64,000 nucleotides of DNA, taken from the NCBI GenBank assembly GCA_002698785.1, contig PAAG01000051.1, positions 1 to 64,000 of the forward strand. The letters are read 5' to 3'. The notes beneath the pieces are model-generated. The model saw only the letters and a list, made by a program, of their open reading frames with translations, did no database searches and had not been told where the DNA came from. The DNA comes from Verrucomicrobiales bacterium (GTDB taxonomy: Bacteria > Verrucomicrobiota > Verrucomicrobiia > Verrucomicrobiales > DEV007). Below are positions 9,025 to 19,247 of the stretch, in pieces (the stretch's first letter is position 1; each line of letters begins with the position of its first letter). A program made the translations under genes and the position numbers.

Positions 9025-10764
9025 ATGGGCACCATTGTAAGAGTTTTTTCCTATCTGAAGCGATACCCATGGCTGGGTGCCGCACAGCTTCTTTGTGCAG
9101 TCCTGATGACTGTATTTCAGATCGTATTCCCCGGAGTTACTAAAGTGATCACAGGTGAAGTGATGCCCGAGAAGGAATTCGAACGCCTCCTTCCGCTCAC
9201 CCTTCTCGCCGCGGGAGCGTTCTTTGCGACGAATTTACTGAACTCACTCAGGATCATTCTTAACAACACCTTCGAACAGCGCGTGATCTTTGACATTCGC
9301 TCCGATCTCTACCGAAAGATCCAGCGTCTCCCCATGCGCTGGTTCGACAACAAACGCACGGGCGATGTGATGACCCGCGTGACGGAAGACGTCATGGCCA
9401 TGGAACGTGTACTCATCGACGGCATCGAGCAGGGCGTCGTTGCCGTGTTGCAGATTCTCGTGTTCGCCATCGCCCTCTTTGTCCTCGATCCGATGCTGGC
9501 AGCCATTGCCCTCATCCCCATGCCATTTCTCATTTTTGGCGCATGGACCTATACAAAAACTGCCCCGGATAGGCACCGGAAAGTGCGAAGCTCCACGAGC
9601 GAAATGAACTCACTGCTTCACGACAACATCGATGGCATTCAGCAGATCAAGACATTCACCCGAGAAACTGCCGAGCATGAGCGATTCAACGAGGCGAGCA
9701 ATGTAGTCCGAAGGGCAACGCTCCATCTCATGAGAGTCTGGGCAGTCTACAACCCCAGCATGGAATTCTGTCGCAATGTTGGCTACGTGCTGGTTATCGG
9801 ATTTGGCGCCCATTCGGTCATGCAGGCTCCCACGCCAGAAGCGATGGAAGACCAGACCGGTACATTCGTCTTTTTCCTCGTCGCACTAGGATTGCTCTAC
9901 GAACCAGTCACCCGTCTCCACGGTTTGAACCAGATTTTCCAAGCCGGGCGCGCTGCAGGTGAGCGAGTTTTTGAAATCGTAGACGCCGAAGAAGAGCCGG
10001 ACATCGACATCGGGGAAAACCTGAAAACACCTGTCAGCGGTCATGTCGAGTTCGACCGCGTTGAATTTTCCTACGGCGAGAACATCTCCACATTAAAAGG
10101 AGTAACTCTGGAAGCACAGCCCGGCCAGATGGTGGCCTTGGTAGGGCATACAGGAGCAGGCAAATCTACGATTATCAATCTCCTGCAGCGATTTTACGAA
10201 GCCGATGCGGGCGAAATCCGAGTCGACGGCCAGAACATCAACGACCTGAAAAAGCGGTCCCTACGCGATGCCATGGGATACGTGACCCAGGAGAGCTTCC
10301 TCTTCAACGGGACGGTAAAAGAAAACCTACTCCTCGCTCGCGAGAACGCCACCGAAGAAGAAATGTGGGAAGCCTTGAGAGCAGCCAACGCGGCAAGTTT
10401 CGTCGAAGCACTACCCGAGCAACTCAGCACCAATGTAGGCGAACGCGGAGTAAAGCTCTCCGTGGGCGAAAAACAACGCATTGCCATTGCCCGTGTGATT
10501 CTCAAAAACCCACCAATCCTTCTCCTCGACGAAGCTACCGCCAGCGTAGACACCGAAACCGAAAAATTGATCCAGGGAGCCCTGGAGAAGCTGATGAAAA
10601 ACCGGACTAGCTTCGTTATCGCGCACCGCCTTTCCACCGTGCGAAACGCAGACCGAATCTACGTCCTCGACCATGGGGAAGTGGTGGAAGAAGGAGATCA
10701 CGAAACACTTCAAAGTCAGGACGGCATCTACGCAATGTTGTGTCGACAGAGCCTCATGGTGTAG
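9025..10764 (+). CDS. ABC exporter, fused permease and ATPase (MsbA-like)
   Basis: A 579-residue half-transporter working as a homodimer in the inner membrane. The N-terminal ~320 residues form a type IV exporter membrane domain (six spans, coupling-helix region RIQRLPMRWFDNKRTGDVMTR). The ATPase follows: Walker A GHTGAGKST (~374-382), Q-loop in VTQESFLF, signature LSVGEKQR (~478), Walker B ILLLDEATAS, and the switch His in IAHRLST. Length and layout fit MsbA or lipid-A exporter-like multidrug transporters. The gene stands alone, so the cargo cannot be deduced. Confidence 0.94.
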   Translation: MGTIVRVFSYLKRYPWLGAAQLLCAVLMTVFQIVFPGVTKVITGEVMPEKEFERLLPLTLLAAGAFFATNLLNSLRIILNNTFEQRVIFDIRSDLYRKIQRLPMRWFDNKRTGDVMTRVTEDVMAMERVLIDGIEQGVVAVLQILVFAIALFVLDPMLAAIALIPMPFLIFGAWTYTKTAPDRHRKVRSSTSEMNSLLHDNIDGIQQIKTFTRETAEHERFNEASNVVRRATLHLMRVWAVYNPSMEFCRNVGYVLVIGFGAHSVMQAPTPEAMEDQTGTFVFFLVALGLLYEPVTRLHGLNQIFQAGRAAGERVFEIVDAEEEPDIDIGENLKTPVSGHVEFDRVEFSYGENISTLKGVTLEAQPGQMVALVGHTGAGKSTIINLLQRFYEADAGEIRVDGQNINDLKKRSLRDAMGYVTQESFLFNGTVKENLLLARENATEEEMWEALRAANAASFVEALPEQLSTNVGERGVKLSVGEKQRIAIARVILKNPPILLLDEATASVDTETEKLIQGALEKLMKNRTSFVIAHRLSTVRNADRIYVLDHGEVVEEGDHETLQSQDGIYAMLCRQSLMV

Positions 10765-10815
10765 CCTCTTGCCGGCACGCATTCGTAACTCGGTTCGTTC
10801 GTCTAACTTAGCATC

Positions 10816-11370
10816 ATGAAATTCCCTCTCCTTCCCCTCGCTACACTCACAGCCATATTCCTTTCCTCCTGCGACGCTGTAATTACCCAGACTCCCGTCG
10901 CTGACTCGACATCCTCCCCTCTTCAGGAACAACTGGAAGGCACTTGGTACAAAGACGACCGATCCATGCTCATCGCATTCGATACCAATGGATCAGGTTA
11001 CGTAGCTGGTCTCGAATGGCGGAATGATGAGTTCAAAATCTCCAAGGCGGAACTGAATGCCGTCGAAGCAGACGGTAACCACTACCTCTCCATGAAGCCG
11101 CTCGAAGAGGATGGACCCGATGGCTACATGTTCACCGCGATTAACCTCGAGAAAGAAAACGAAATTCAAATCTACATCCCCGATTTGAAAAAGATCGAGA
11201 CATTGATATCCGAAGGGAAAGTCCCCGGTAAAGTCGATAAGGGGAGATACTCCACCATGATCCACGTGGATGACGTGAAGCTCTTAATCAAAGAAGCCAA
11301 GCCACTTGAAGACTACTTTCAGGTCGAAGACAGCATGACCCTGAAGCGGCTTTCCGTTGAATCGGAATAG
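10816..11370 (+). CDS. Putative lipoprotein of unknown function
   Basis: A 184-residue protein with a lipobox (FLSSC, Cys19), so it is predicted to be a lipoprotein. The mature part contains LEGTWYKDDRSMLIAF near residue 45, resembling the start of small beta-barrel, lipocalin-like lipoproteins, but I cannot assign a family. It starts ~50 bases after the ABC exporter in the same direction and may be co-transcribed. Confidence 0.78.
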   Translation: MKFPLLPLATLTAIFLSSCDAVITQTPVADSTSSPLQEQLEGTWYKDDRSMLIAFDTNGSGYVAGLEWRNDEFKISKAELNAVEADGNHYLSMKPLEEDGPDGYMFTAINLEKENEIQIYIPDLKKIETLISEGKVPGKVDKGRYSTMIHVDDVKLLIKEAKPLEDYFQVEDSMTLKRLSVESE

Positions 11371-11474
11371 GAGTGAACCGTACCTCTTTCCTCTTTCCTC
11401 TTTCCTCTCAATACCTACGGCTGCATATGCTGGGGAGGAACAGCAGCCAGCACCAGCACGAAAGAATCCATGGT

Positions 11475-11511
11475 ATCGAATATCGCGATGCAGTTGATTG
11501 CGATATTCGAT
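11475..11511. terminator. Perfect 12-bp inverted repeat between convergent genes
   Basis: atcgaatatcgc at 11475-11486 and its exact complement gcgatattcgat at 11500-11511, with a 13-base loop. It lies between the convergent lipoprotein and TonB-receptor genes. There is no clear T-run on either side, so a bidirectional terminator is a guess; a protein-binding dyad is the alternative. Confidence 0.45.
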
Positions 11512-11529
11512 CCATAGAAGGGCTCGGCA

Positions 11530-13923
11530 TCACCAGTGCAGGGTGGAGGAAATGATGAAGTCGCGACCAGGTTCCTCTTGAGCGATTGATGTGCGCTCGT
11601 ATGCCTGATCAAACAGGTTATCGACACCGAGCCGCAGTTGCCAGTTTTCAGTCGCTTGAAGCGTCACAAAGACTCCGTAGATATCGTATCCGCTCGTTTG
11701 GCTGAATGGGTCGTTTACAAGATCTTCTCTTCCAGAGTTCCAGATTCCATAGGCGCCTAGCTCCAGATTTTCCAAAGGCCGAATCCCCAGGGTAAGAGAG
11801 ACTTGATCTCCAGTCGTGCTATTCAGGAGCAACCCCGTCGTGATGTCTTCGCCCCGAACAGAGCCTGCCGCGAAGGAGCCAAACCAGACGTCGGCGTCAT
11901 AGTCGAAAACAAACTCGGCGCCGTAGATCTCGGTTTCCGCCCTGTTCACAGTCTGCCGAAATGCTTGCTCAAGACGCCCGTCGAAATCAATTCCGGAGAA
12001 TACCGTCGCATCAAAAGTCGGGCCAAACGGTCCGAATGAAACCGGTGTCGTTTCCGCAGGCACATCGTCGGGATTGGCAAACCCAGGATAGCCGCCAGCG
12101 TTGGTCGTCCCGACAATCTCGGAGTCATATGTATTCTCGCCCCTTTGGTAAAATCCCGTCAGGCGAGCAGAAACCTGAGCTCCGCCGACATCGTCGTTTT
12201 CGTAGTGGACACCCAGTTCAAAATTATCACTCGTTTCGGGGAGCAGGTTAGGATTAGGAATGAAGACCTCCTCGAAATAGTTCACATTAATCAAGCCCGG
12301 ATCTGGTGCTCCGGAACCGAATGGCGGAGGAAGAAAAAAGCCCCCAACCGGTTCACGAACTGTCTCGAAAAAATCTCGCGTCGGACTCGGCACAACCCCA
12401 AAGTGACTACCATCTTGATACAAATCGTTCAGGGTCGGCTGAGTAAACGCTTTTGAATATTGCCCAACGATTGAAAAATGTTCCCCAACGTCGAGGTCAA
12501 ATCCAATATGTGGATAGATTGCAGAATCCTCCTGACCGATCAGGGCACCTGCCGTTTTGGTTGTTTGATAGGTGTCGTAGCGCAGTCCGGTAAACAGGGT
12601 CAGCGCGTCTGAGATATCGACTTCATCGGTCAGGAAAAAGGCGAGGTGATCAGCCTCAGCATCGGGGCGACCACCGGAGTCACCGGGTGAACCAGGAGTT
12701 TGGAATAGCGCCCGGGATTCAGAACCATCCTGCGTCTCGGTGAAGAACTCCATCCCCGCGACAAACTCGTGCTCACGATTTCCGATCTGCACGATACTTC
12801 GATTCTGAAAGTCGATTCCAAACACCTCCAGATCATGGATATTCTGTCGACCGACGTTACTCCCCGTCGTCGCGAGGTAATTACGAACCTGCGTCGTCGT
12901 GTTGTAATAGAACGTCACATCCAGATCAACCCAGTCGTTCAGGATAGGGTTCCACTGATAGTTTCCAGTCCACTGCATGTAGTCGATCTCACGTCCTACA
13001 GGAGGGTTCGACGTCAAATCCGTATCACCCTGTGGATTCGCAGCGCCTTGATCCAGACTTTTGTAGTCAAAGACTGTAAACGTGAGTTTCTGGTCGTCCC
13101 CAGGGCGAATGACCAGTTTTGCGATATTACTGTCACGCTCGATAGCTGAGTCAGGCAGCTCAACATCTCCCGAAAGGGTAATATTATCACCATCCCTGCC
13201 GGAAGTACCGATCATAAGATCGAGGTTCTCCGAACGGACGGCACCCACGACGCTATTCGCCCATTCCTGCGTATTGGTGTGATAGGTGTTTCGGATCCTG
13301 AGTCCCAGGGGCATTCCATCGCGCGTGATATCTTCAGGATCGAGAGTAGAAATATTCACGACGCCCGCTGCACCACTCCCGTATAGAAAGCTACCGGCCC
13401 CTTTTAGAACCTCCGCTTGTTTCATGAAATCCGGCTCAATGAAGAAACGCTGACCAGCATGACCAGAGACAAAGTTCTGCCTGGCATCATCAATACGGAC
13501 AGTGACAGCGTTGCCACTCTGTCCACGTATCACCAATTGCTCCCCGACATATCTGGGTCCGCCAAACATCTCTACATTCGGCTCAGTTCGGATTAGATCG
13601 TCAAAAGAAAGCGGTGCAACGCGGGCGATATCATCTTCCGAAATGATTCCTACGGTAGAAGGGACGTCCGCGATTGGCTTTTCCGTCCGGGTAGCCGATT
13701 CAACCTTCCGCTCCACCACGGCTGGGCGGGGCACGCTGACTCGACGCACAGGCCGAGGCTCCAGTGTGGACTCAACCACAATCGTGTCTAGAGATTGGAG
13801 CTCTCCTTCGTCCTGCCCATTCAATACTGATGAAACGAGCACTGTCAGAAAGCCAATGGCTCCGAAAATGATGTTATGTTTCGCATTCTTGCGGGAAGCG
13901 ATGTCGCGTGTTGTGAAGTGCAT
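11530..13923 (-). CDS. TonB-dependent outer-membrane receptor, haem/haemoglobin type
   Basis: A ~797-residue outer-membrane receptor. After an export signal (NIIFGAIGFLTVLVSSVLNG) comes a region containing SLDTIVVEST, then the plug domain (about residues 80-190) with PSTVGIISEDDIARVAP, the motif LVIRGQSGNAVTVRIDDARQNF, and LKGAGSFLYGSGAAGVVNI. The remainder is a 22-strand barrel ending in Trp. The RIDDARQNF..GHAGQRFFIEP stretch resembles haem/haemoglobin receptors of the HmuR type. ATG 13923 is used; a GTG at 13932 is possible. It is divergent from a DUF6607-like gene. No Fur-box palindrome was recognised between the two. Confidence 0.88.
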   Translation of the reverse strand: MHFTTRDIASRKNAKHNIIFGAIGFLTVLVSSVLNGQDEGELQSLDTIVVESTLEPRPVRRVSVPRPAVVERKVESATRTEKPIADVPSTVGIISEDDIARVAPLSFDDLIRTEPNVEMFGGPRYVGEQLVIRGQSGNAVTVRIDDARQNFVSGHAGQRFFIEPDFMKQAEVLKGAGSFLYGSGAAGVVNISTLDPEDITRDGMPLGLRIRNTYHTNTQEWANSVVGAVRSENLDLMIGTSGRDGDNITLSGDVELPDSAIERDSNIAKLVIRPGDDQKLTFTVFDYKSLDQGAANPQGDTDLTSNPPVGREIDYMQWTGNYQWNPILNDWVDLDVTFYYNTTTQVRNYLATTGSNVGRQNIHDLEVFGIDFQNRSIVQIGNREHEFVAGMEFFTETQDGSESRALFQTPGSPGDSGGRPDAEADHLAFFLTDEVDISDALTLFTGLRYDTYQTTKTAGALIGQEDSAIYPHIGFDLDVGEHFSIVGQYSKAFTQPTLNDLYQDGSHFGVVPSPTRDFFETVREPVGGFFLPPPFGSGAPDPGLINVNYFEEVFIPNPNLLPETSDNFELGVHYENDDVGGAQVSARLTGFYQRGENTYDSEIVGTTNAGGYPGFANPDDVPAETTPVSFGPFGPTFDATVFSGIDFDGRLEQAFRQTVNRAETEIYGAEFVFDYDADVWFGSFAAGSVRGEDITTGLLLNSTTGDQVSLTLGIRPLENLELGAYGIWNSGREDLVNDPFSQTSGYDIYGVFVTLQATENWQLRLGVDNLFDQAYERTSIAQEEPGRDFIISSTLHW

Positions 13924-14058
13924 AAAACTCACTATTGCGACCGGGTCTCAGTTTCAATAAATATCTTTAGCGCGTGTTTGACTTCTAGCGCACGCTTGTG
14001 AGTCAGGACGGAAACAGGCTCTTGAACCTTATTTTCATCTGCAAGAAACTATGTATCC

Positions 14059-15000
14059 ATGAAAGCACCCTACCCCTTCACCTTTGCCATCACAGCTTTG
14101 CTGTTCTCGGTAATTGGAACACCCGACGATACGCAAGCGGCACCTCCGGAGAAAGATCGAAAAGCGATTCTGGCTATGTCAGGAGAATATCGAGTGTCTT
14201 TTGATTTCGAAGAAACCGTTTCTCTTCAGCCCGGTTACGAACTGAAAGAGCCCTATCACGAGGAAGCCACGGAACTCGTCATTGTGGTCGAAGACACGCC
14301 TCAGCGTATTGCTCTTCAGCACATCCTCGCCGTTGGTGGCGGGCGGCGAGTCGTAAAACACTGGAAACAGATTTGGACCTGGGAAGACACGCGCATCATC
14401 GAATTCCAAGGCAGAGATCAGTGGAAAGTACAAGAGTTATCTCCAGAGGAAGTTTCTGGAACATGGAGTCAACTGGTCACGCAAGTGGACGACAGTCCTC
14501 GCTACGAAAGTTTCGGAAAGTGGCAACACGACGGAGGATATTCGCGTTGGCAGTCTGAAGTTACCGCACGCCCCCTCCCTCGTCGGGAACATACGAAGCG
14601 GGATGATTACCAGGTTCTCCTTGCCGTAAACAGACATGCCCTGACTCCTGATGGCTGGGTGCACGAACAGGACAATCTGAAGCAAGTCGTCGACGAAAAC
14701 GGGCAAGCGATAAAATATATCGCTCGCGAGATCGGAGTAAATCGCTACACAAAAACAGACACGGCGGATTTCACGAAGGCGAAAGAGTACTGGGAAAGCA
14801 CCCGGCAATTCTGGGGCGACGTTTCGAGTTTCTGGGATGAAGTGGAGAAAACCCGCGACCACTACAGCATCGTCGAAGAAATCGACGGCAAGTCATTGAT
14901 GGACGAAGTGAACAACATTGCGAAAGTGCTGGCGAAGACGGGCAAACCTGAGCCCGAAGGAAAACCGGTGCAGCAGGTGATTGAGCCCTTCCTTAACTGA
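14059..15000 (+). CDS. DUF6607-like exported protein
   Basis: A 313-residue exported protein (signal: APYPFTFAITALLFSVIGTP). The pattern MSGEYRVSFDFEETVSL, HILAVGGGRRVVKHWKQIWTWED and the Trp-rich middle (FGKWQHDGGYSRWQSEVT) match what I recall as DUF6607, a family often found beside haem-type TonB receptors. The function is unknown. Here it is divergent from such a receptor (gap ~135 bases), which fits a shared role in haem or iron acquisition. A strong terminator follows. Confidence 0.78.
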   Translation: MKAPYPFTFAITALLFSVIGTPDDTQAAPPEKDRKAILAMSGEYRVSFDFEETVSLQPGYELKEPYHEEATELVIVVEDTPQRIALQHILAVGGGRRVVKHWKQIWTWEDTRIIEFQGRDQWKVQELSPEEVSGTWSQLVTQVDDSPRYESFGKWQHDGGYSRWQSEVTARPLPRREHTKRDDYQVLLAVNRHALTPDGWVHEQDNLKQVVDENGQAIKYIAREIGVNRYTKTDTADFTKAKEYWESTRQFWGDVSSFWDEVEKTRDHYSIVEEIDGKSLMDEVNNIAKVLAKTGKPEPEGKPVQQVIEPFLN

Positions 15001-15030
15001 CAAACCTCCTTTTCTTCAATTCTGCGTAGT

Positions 15031-15060
15031 AAGACCTCGGTAATCCACCGAGGTCTTTTT
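15031..15060 (+). terminator. Rho-independent terminator
   Basis: An 11-bp perfect stem (aagacctcggt at 15031-15041, accgaggtctt at 15047-15057) with a 5-base loop and a T-run. It ends the DUF6607-like gene. Confidence 0.9.
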
Positions 15061-15181
15061 CGTTGGGGCGTCTACGAAAATCCTGCAGCGCTCCTACGAG
15101 ACTTTGCGAAGGAATATTTCCGAATCGACACCAATTGGTGCGCAATGCACTGAATTTCATATTGTTTCAGAAAGAGACGTT

Positions 15182-17030
15182 ATGAAATCACAAATCCCCG
15201 AGTGTTTCGTTTCATCTGAGATTATAATCACATCCATCCAGTCCATTCGCCGCTGTGTCTTGTTTGCGGTCCTTATCGTTGGCTTGGCGCCCCAAGCTCA
15301 AGCTGATAATGCAGATATATTTGCCTTCGAAGCCTTTCAGGGGTTCAGCGCCCGCCCCGCGATTCCTGAGGCGAATATGATCCTCTCTTCGGACGGGCTG
15401 CTTTATGGCACAACGTCCGAGGGGGGAGCGAACAACTCAGGAACCATTTTCCGAATGGCCACCGATGGATCGCAATTCGAGACGCTGGTTCATTTCTCCT
15501 ACAACGGCTCTCAAAACAAGGGTGCCGCTCCTTTGAAGATACTTACGGAATGGGCCGACATGGCCATGAATCACTATCTCTACGGAACGACAGCCGAAGG
15601 AGGCGAAAATGGTAACGGAACAATTTTCCGAACTACCCCGACTGGCGACCTCGAGACATCAGTCGATTTCACCGGAACGGGAGGTTCGTTTCCAGGCAGT
15701 CACCCGGAAGGTGAACTGCTCCACGGGAACGACGGAAATTTCTACGGTACCACTCGATACGGTGGAACCAACGACGAAGGAGTGATCTTCCGGCTGTCAC
15801 CCACGGGCACGTTTACAGTTCTGTTCGAATTCGATTCCTCCGACATGACGAACAACGGCGCCTACCCTCGGTCGGCACCAACTAACACAGCAACAACAGG
15901 AGTCTTTGTCGGAACAACCTCCGGTGGCGGGGACAACGGAGACGGCACTGTGTTCAAGATCGATTCGTACGGAACAGTGACAACTCTCGTCCATTTCTCA
16001 GCCTATGATTCATCGAATCCCGGGGCCGCCCTTGCAGGTCCTTTGCTCCTTGCTTCTGACGGCGATTTTTACGGCACGACAGAGACGGGAGGTGACAATT
16101 CTAACGGAACCATATTTACAATAACCCCTGTCGGTTCTTTCACGAGATTGTTCGAGTTCCCGCTCTTGTCTTCGTATCCCTACGGACTGATCGAAGGTAG
16201 TGACGGTCATTTCTATGGCGTCTGCGAGGGATGCGGTTTCCCTCTTCCAATCGGTGGGGTCACTTACTACAACTACGGAAATGTGTTTCAATACACCTCA
16301 GAAGGTTCCTACAGTGTTCTTGTCGATTTCTACGGCGACGATGAAAACGGCACAAAGGGCCGCTACCCGATGAGCAGTGCTCTTTGAAGGAGCGGACGGT
16401 TATTTCTACGGAACAACGTCGGCAGGCGGAGTCCCCGGATACGGAACTGTATTCCGATGTTCGAACTACGGTTATCTGGAAACCCTATTCGAATTCAGCG
16501 GAACAGAAGGTGCATTCCCCGGAATCTCTCCTAACGCAGGGCCATTGATCGAGGATACAGAAGGCGATCTTTACGGAATTACTTCTTATGGAGGCCTTAC
16601 CGGTGAAGGAAAGCCAGCCGGGCTCGGACAGATATTTCGACTTCTGGATTGGCAGTATGTTGAACCTCCACCGGAGCCAACAAAACCTCTCATACAGGTT
16701 CGGTTAGGGGCCAAGGTTCTATCCAGCGGCCGCGGCGCCGTGAATTCCCGAACCGTTAAAGTTCGTCGCGCCAAAAGCAAAACTTTCACCATAGAAAACG
16801 TCGGCACGGAAGTTCTCGCTGGCCTATCCACCAAGGTGAAAGGAAAACACAAGCGAGACTTCCGGGCCACCCGCCCGGGAGCAGGAGCGCTTCCGGTGGG
16901 AGCAGCGACGACCTTTCGCGTGAAGTTCAAACCACGAGACATTCGCGTTCGAAAAGCGAGCCTGTATGTGAGAAGCAACGCGGTGAATGGAAGCAACTTC
17001 CTGATCAAGTTAAAAGGTCGCGGAAAATAA
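15182..17030 (+). pseudogene. GloVer tandem-repeat exported protein with choice-of-anchor-like tail, frameshifted
   Basis: A large exported repeat protein. ATG 15182 (preceded by AAGAGA) gives a signal sequence (CVLFAVLIVGLAPQAQA). Then follow about eight ~50-residue repeats of the GloVer type: DGLLYGTTSEGG..NSGTIFR, DGNFYGTTRYGG..DEGVIFR and so on. The first frame stops at 16387, but the next repeat continues in another frame from 16377 (EGADGYFYGTTSAGG..GYGTVF). Reading S-S-V/A-L-F-E-G-A-D-G across the junction would need a one-base shift at about 16376-16384. The C-terminal ~110 residues (from ~16690) resemble a HYDIN/choice-of-anchor-D beta-sandwich. It could be a true mutation, a sequencing error, or less likely programmed -1 shifting. 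Confidence 0.85.
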
Positions 17031-17084
17031 TGAGAGTTTCCCCTGCTGCGTTGATGTTCCGGCTGGTGGCGTTGATACTGGGAG

Positions 17085-17945
17085 ATGGACCTCGACTGCA
17101 TCACTTTCCGCCAACTGACGCGCAACGAACTCGACACCGCCGTCGACTGGGCGGCGGCGGAGGGATGGAACCCAGGGCTGCATGATGCTGATGTTTTCTG
17201 GGAGACAGATCCCGAAGGGTTCATCGGCGCCGAGCTGAACGGTGAACTGGTTGGGACAGGATCAATCGTTTCCTACGAGGGCGAGTATGGGTTCATGGGA
17301 TTCTTTATTGTCCGCCCTGAACTTCGTGGTTCAGGGATCGGGACGAAGCTGTGGTTTCACCGAAGAGATCTACTGAAGTCTCGATTGAAGCCCGGTGCCG
17401 TGATCGGTATGGACGGGGTTTTCGACATGCAGAACTGGTATGCGAAAGGTGGCTTCGAGTTTTACCATCGCAATCTGCGAATGGAGGGGGTTGGCGCTCC
17501 GGGACATCCTGATCCCGAAATCGTAGAATTATCGGCGCATTCATTTGAAAAAGTAGCAGCATTTGATCTTCCATATTTCGGATGTGCCAGGGACCCGTTT
17601 TTGAAGAGATGGCTTACATTGCCAGACTCCCTTGCGCTCGGATTTTTACGTGATGGCAAGCTGGTGGGTTACGGGGTAATTCGCCGTTGCCGAGAGGGGT
17701 GCAAAATCGGGCCGCTGTTTGCGGAAGATGGTGGAGTCGCAGAATCACTACTCGTCGCCCTTCGGACCTTCGGGGATGAAGTGCCGGTCTGGCTGGATAT
17801 CCCGGAGAATAACCCAGAAGCAGTTGCGCTGGCCGATCGGCACGGAATGAAGGAAGTTTTTGGGTGCGCGCGAATGTATTACGGAGCGGCTCCCGAGTTG
17901 CCTTGGGATAAAATTTTCGGGATTTCTACCTTTGAGCTAGGTTGA
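17085..17945 (+). CDS. GNAT-family acetyltransferase with second acetyltransferase-like domain
   Basis: A 286-residue cytoplasmic N-acetyltransferase. The N-terminal GNAT domain shows the acetyl-CoA loop RPELRGSGIGTKLW (about residues 84-97). The C-terminal ~130 residues match an Acetyltransf_18-type second domain (LGFLRDGKLVGYGVIRRC, CKIGPLFAEDG). Such two-domain GNATs are widespread; the substrate is not known. It is convergent with the SHD1 protein (6-base gap). Confidence 0.88.
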   Translation: MDLDCITFRQLTRNELDTAVDWAAAEGWNPGLHDADVFWETDPEGFIGAELNGELVGTGSIVSYEGEYGFMGFFIVRPELRGSGIGTKLWFHRRDLLKSRLKPGAVIGMDGVFDMQNWYAKGGFEFYHRNLRMEGVGAPGHPDPEIVELSAHSFEKVAAFDLPYFGCARDPFLKRWLTLPDSLALGFLRDGKLVGYGVIRRCREGCKIGPLFAEDGGVAESLLVALRTFGDEVPVWLDIPENNPEAVALADRHGMKEVFGCARMYYGAAPELPWDKIFGISTFELG

Positions 17946-17950
17946 CCCGG

Positions 17951-19162
17951 CTACTGCGACAATTTCTTCTTCCCCGGAAAACTCAGCTCCTCGATCGTTG
18001 TTCCATTCGAACTCTCGACGACTGCAGTCGCCTTGCCCCGATATTCAAAATACAGGACATAAGTTGGGTAATCCTTATCAGTAAGCTCTTCATCGAGCGC
18101 GAAGAAAACGGGATGCCAGGAATCATCGGCAATTTTGGGATTCGCCACATAGGATGAGGTGCCATCGATTTGGGCCGATGACGGCTTCTTTCGATGACTC
18201 ACAACCCGGCCTTCTTCTGTGAACACAAACATTTCTACGATCCCTTCGGCAGGAAGAATGTCACCCGACGCCCGCACCTCAGCGGTCATACAGGGTTTGT
18301 CACTCTGGTAGTCCCCATCAAAAACGATCGAGTAGCGATGAGTATCCTTTCGAAATCGACGAATCTCTACATCGACCATGGCGCCCGAATCCTTTGAACC
18401 ACTGCCCGAGAGCTTTGTCCTCTCCCAACCAGGAAAAAGATACTCCTTCTCAGGAAAATCGAGGTTCTCCAGACTCGTTCCTGGCATGGAACTGACGGCA
18501 TAGTCTTCGCCAGAACCGAATACCACCACCACAGTCGCCCAGTCCCCTTTTTCCAAAAACTCGGTTAGCGGAAAGTACACTTCGATCGGCTCCCCCTGTT
18601 CGAACTCCTTCGGCAAAGTCACGTACTTCCTGTTTTCGTCTTGTTGTCTGGGCGGTCCATCGAACTTCTCAATCATCCTCCCTTCGCGGTCGAAGAAGTA
18701 GGCTTTGATTTCTCCGGGTGCGGAAGGTTGAGAGCCTCGGAACTCTACCTTTGCTTCCACACATTTGATCCTGTATTCCCAACCCGCTTTCGTTGACACA
18801 TAGCCTGGAGAGTTCTCCCGCCTGAGCCCACGAATGTCGTAATTTTCGGATTCCTTCGGATTTTCCCAATCAATCTCCGGAGAATCAGGTTTCTCTGTAT
18901 ATGACTCTTTTGCGAAACTCGCATCGGCAGGGCTAAGCTTTTCGATCGGAAACGGAACAACGGTTCCGTTTTCCAGCCTTAAGAGAACCGTATTCTCATC
19001 CTCAAAACCTTCCAGCACAGCAGTGACCTGGCGCCCCGTCGAGTCTGTCCATGTCCTGGAAGCACCCACCTGGCCCATCAGAGCCGGAGCACATAGTACC
19101 GTCGCTATTACAAACCCAACGGAACATATCAATATATTATCACCAGCTCTCCTCATGTGCAT
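17951..19162 (-). CDS. Exported SHD1-domain protein of unknown function
   Basis: About 403 residues. The ATG at 19162 (or 19156) gives a signal peptide (ILICSVGFVIATVLCAPALMGQ). The mature N-terminus carries an SHD1-like domain (SRTWTDSTGRQVTAVLEGF ... VPFPIEKLSPADASF), a fold shared by many exported proteins of this phylum and by the DUF1549 protein in this window. The rest is rich in acidic and aromatic residues and appears to contain two repeats of a beta-rich unit (compare GSQPSAPGEIKAYFFDREGR with SDKPCMTAEVRASGDILPAE). No enzymatic motif is seen. Confidence 0.82.
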   Translation of the reverse strand: MHMRRAGDNILICSVGFVIATVLCAPALMGQVGASRTWTDSTGRQVTAVLEGFEDENTVLLRLENGTVVPFPIEKLSPADASFAKESYTEKPDSPEIDWENPKESENYDIRGLRRENSPGYVSTKAGWEYRIKCVEAKVEFRGSQPSAPGEIKAYFFDREGRMIEKFDGPPRQQDENRKYVTLPKEFEQGEPIEVYFPLTEFLEKGDWATVVVVFGSGEDYAVSSMPGTSLENLDFPEKEYLFPGWERTKLSGSGSKDSGAMVDVEIRRFRKDTHRYSIVFDGDYQSDKPCMTAEVRASGDILPAEGIVEMFVFTEEGRVVSHRKKPSSAQIDGTSSYVANPKIADDSWHPVFFALDEELTDKDYPTYVLYFEYRGKATAVVESSNGTTIEELSFPGKKKLSQ

Positions 19163-19247
19163 TTCTATATAACTACTCAAGGCAGTTGAGAAGCACAATT
19201 TTGTGAGGCATTCGTTATTTCAAGAATACCTTTCCCGGTTGAAGACG

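Noticed and set aside
13933-14058. Fur box between the TonB receptor and DUF6607-like genes
   Set aside because: No GATAATGATNATTATC-like palindrome can be seen.
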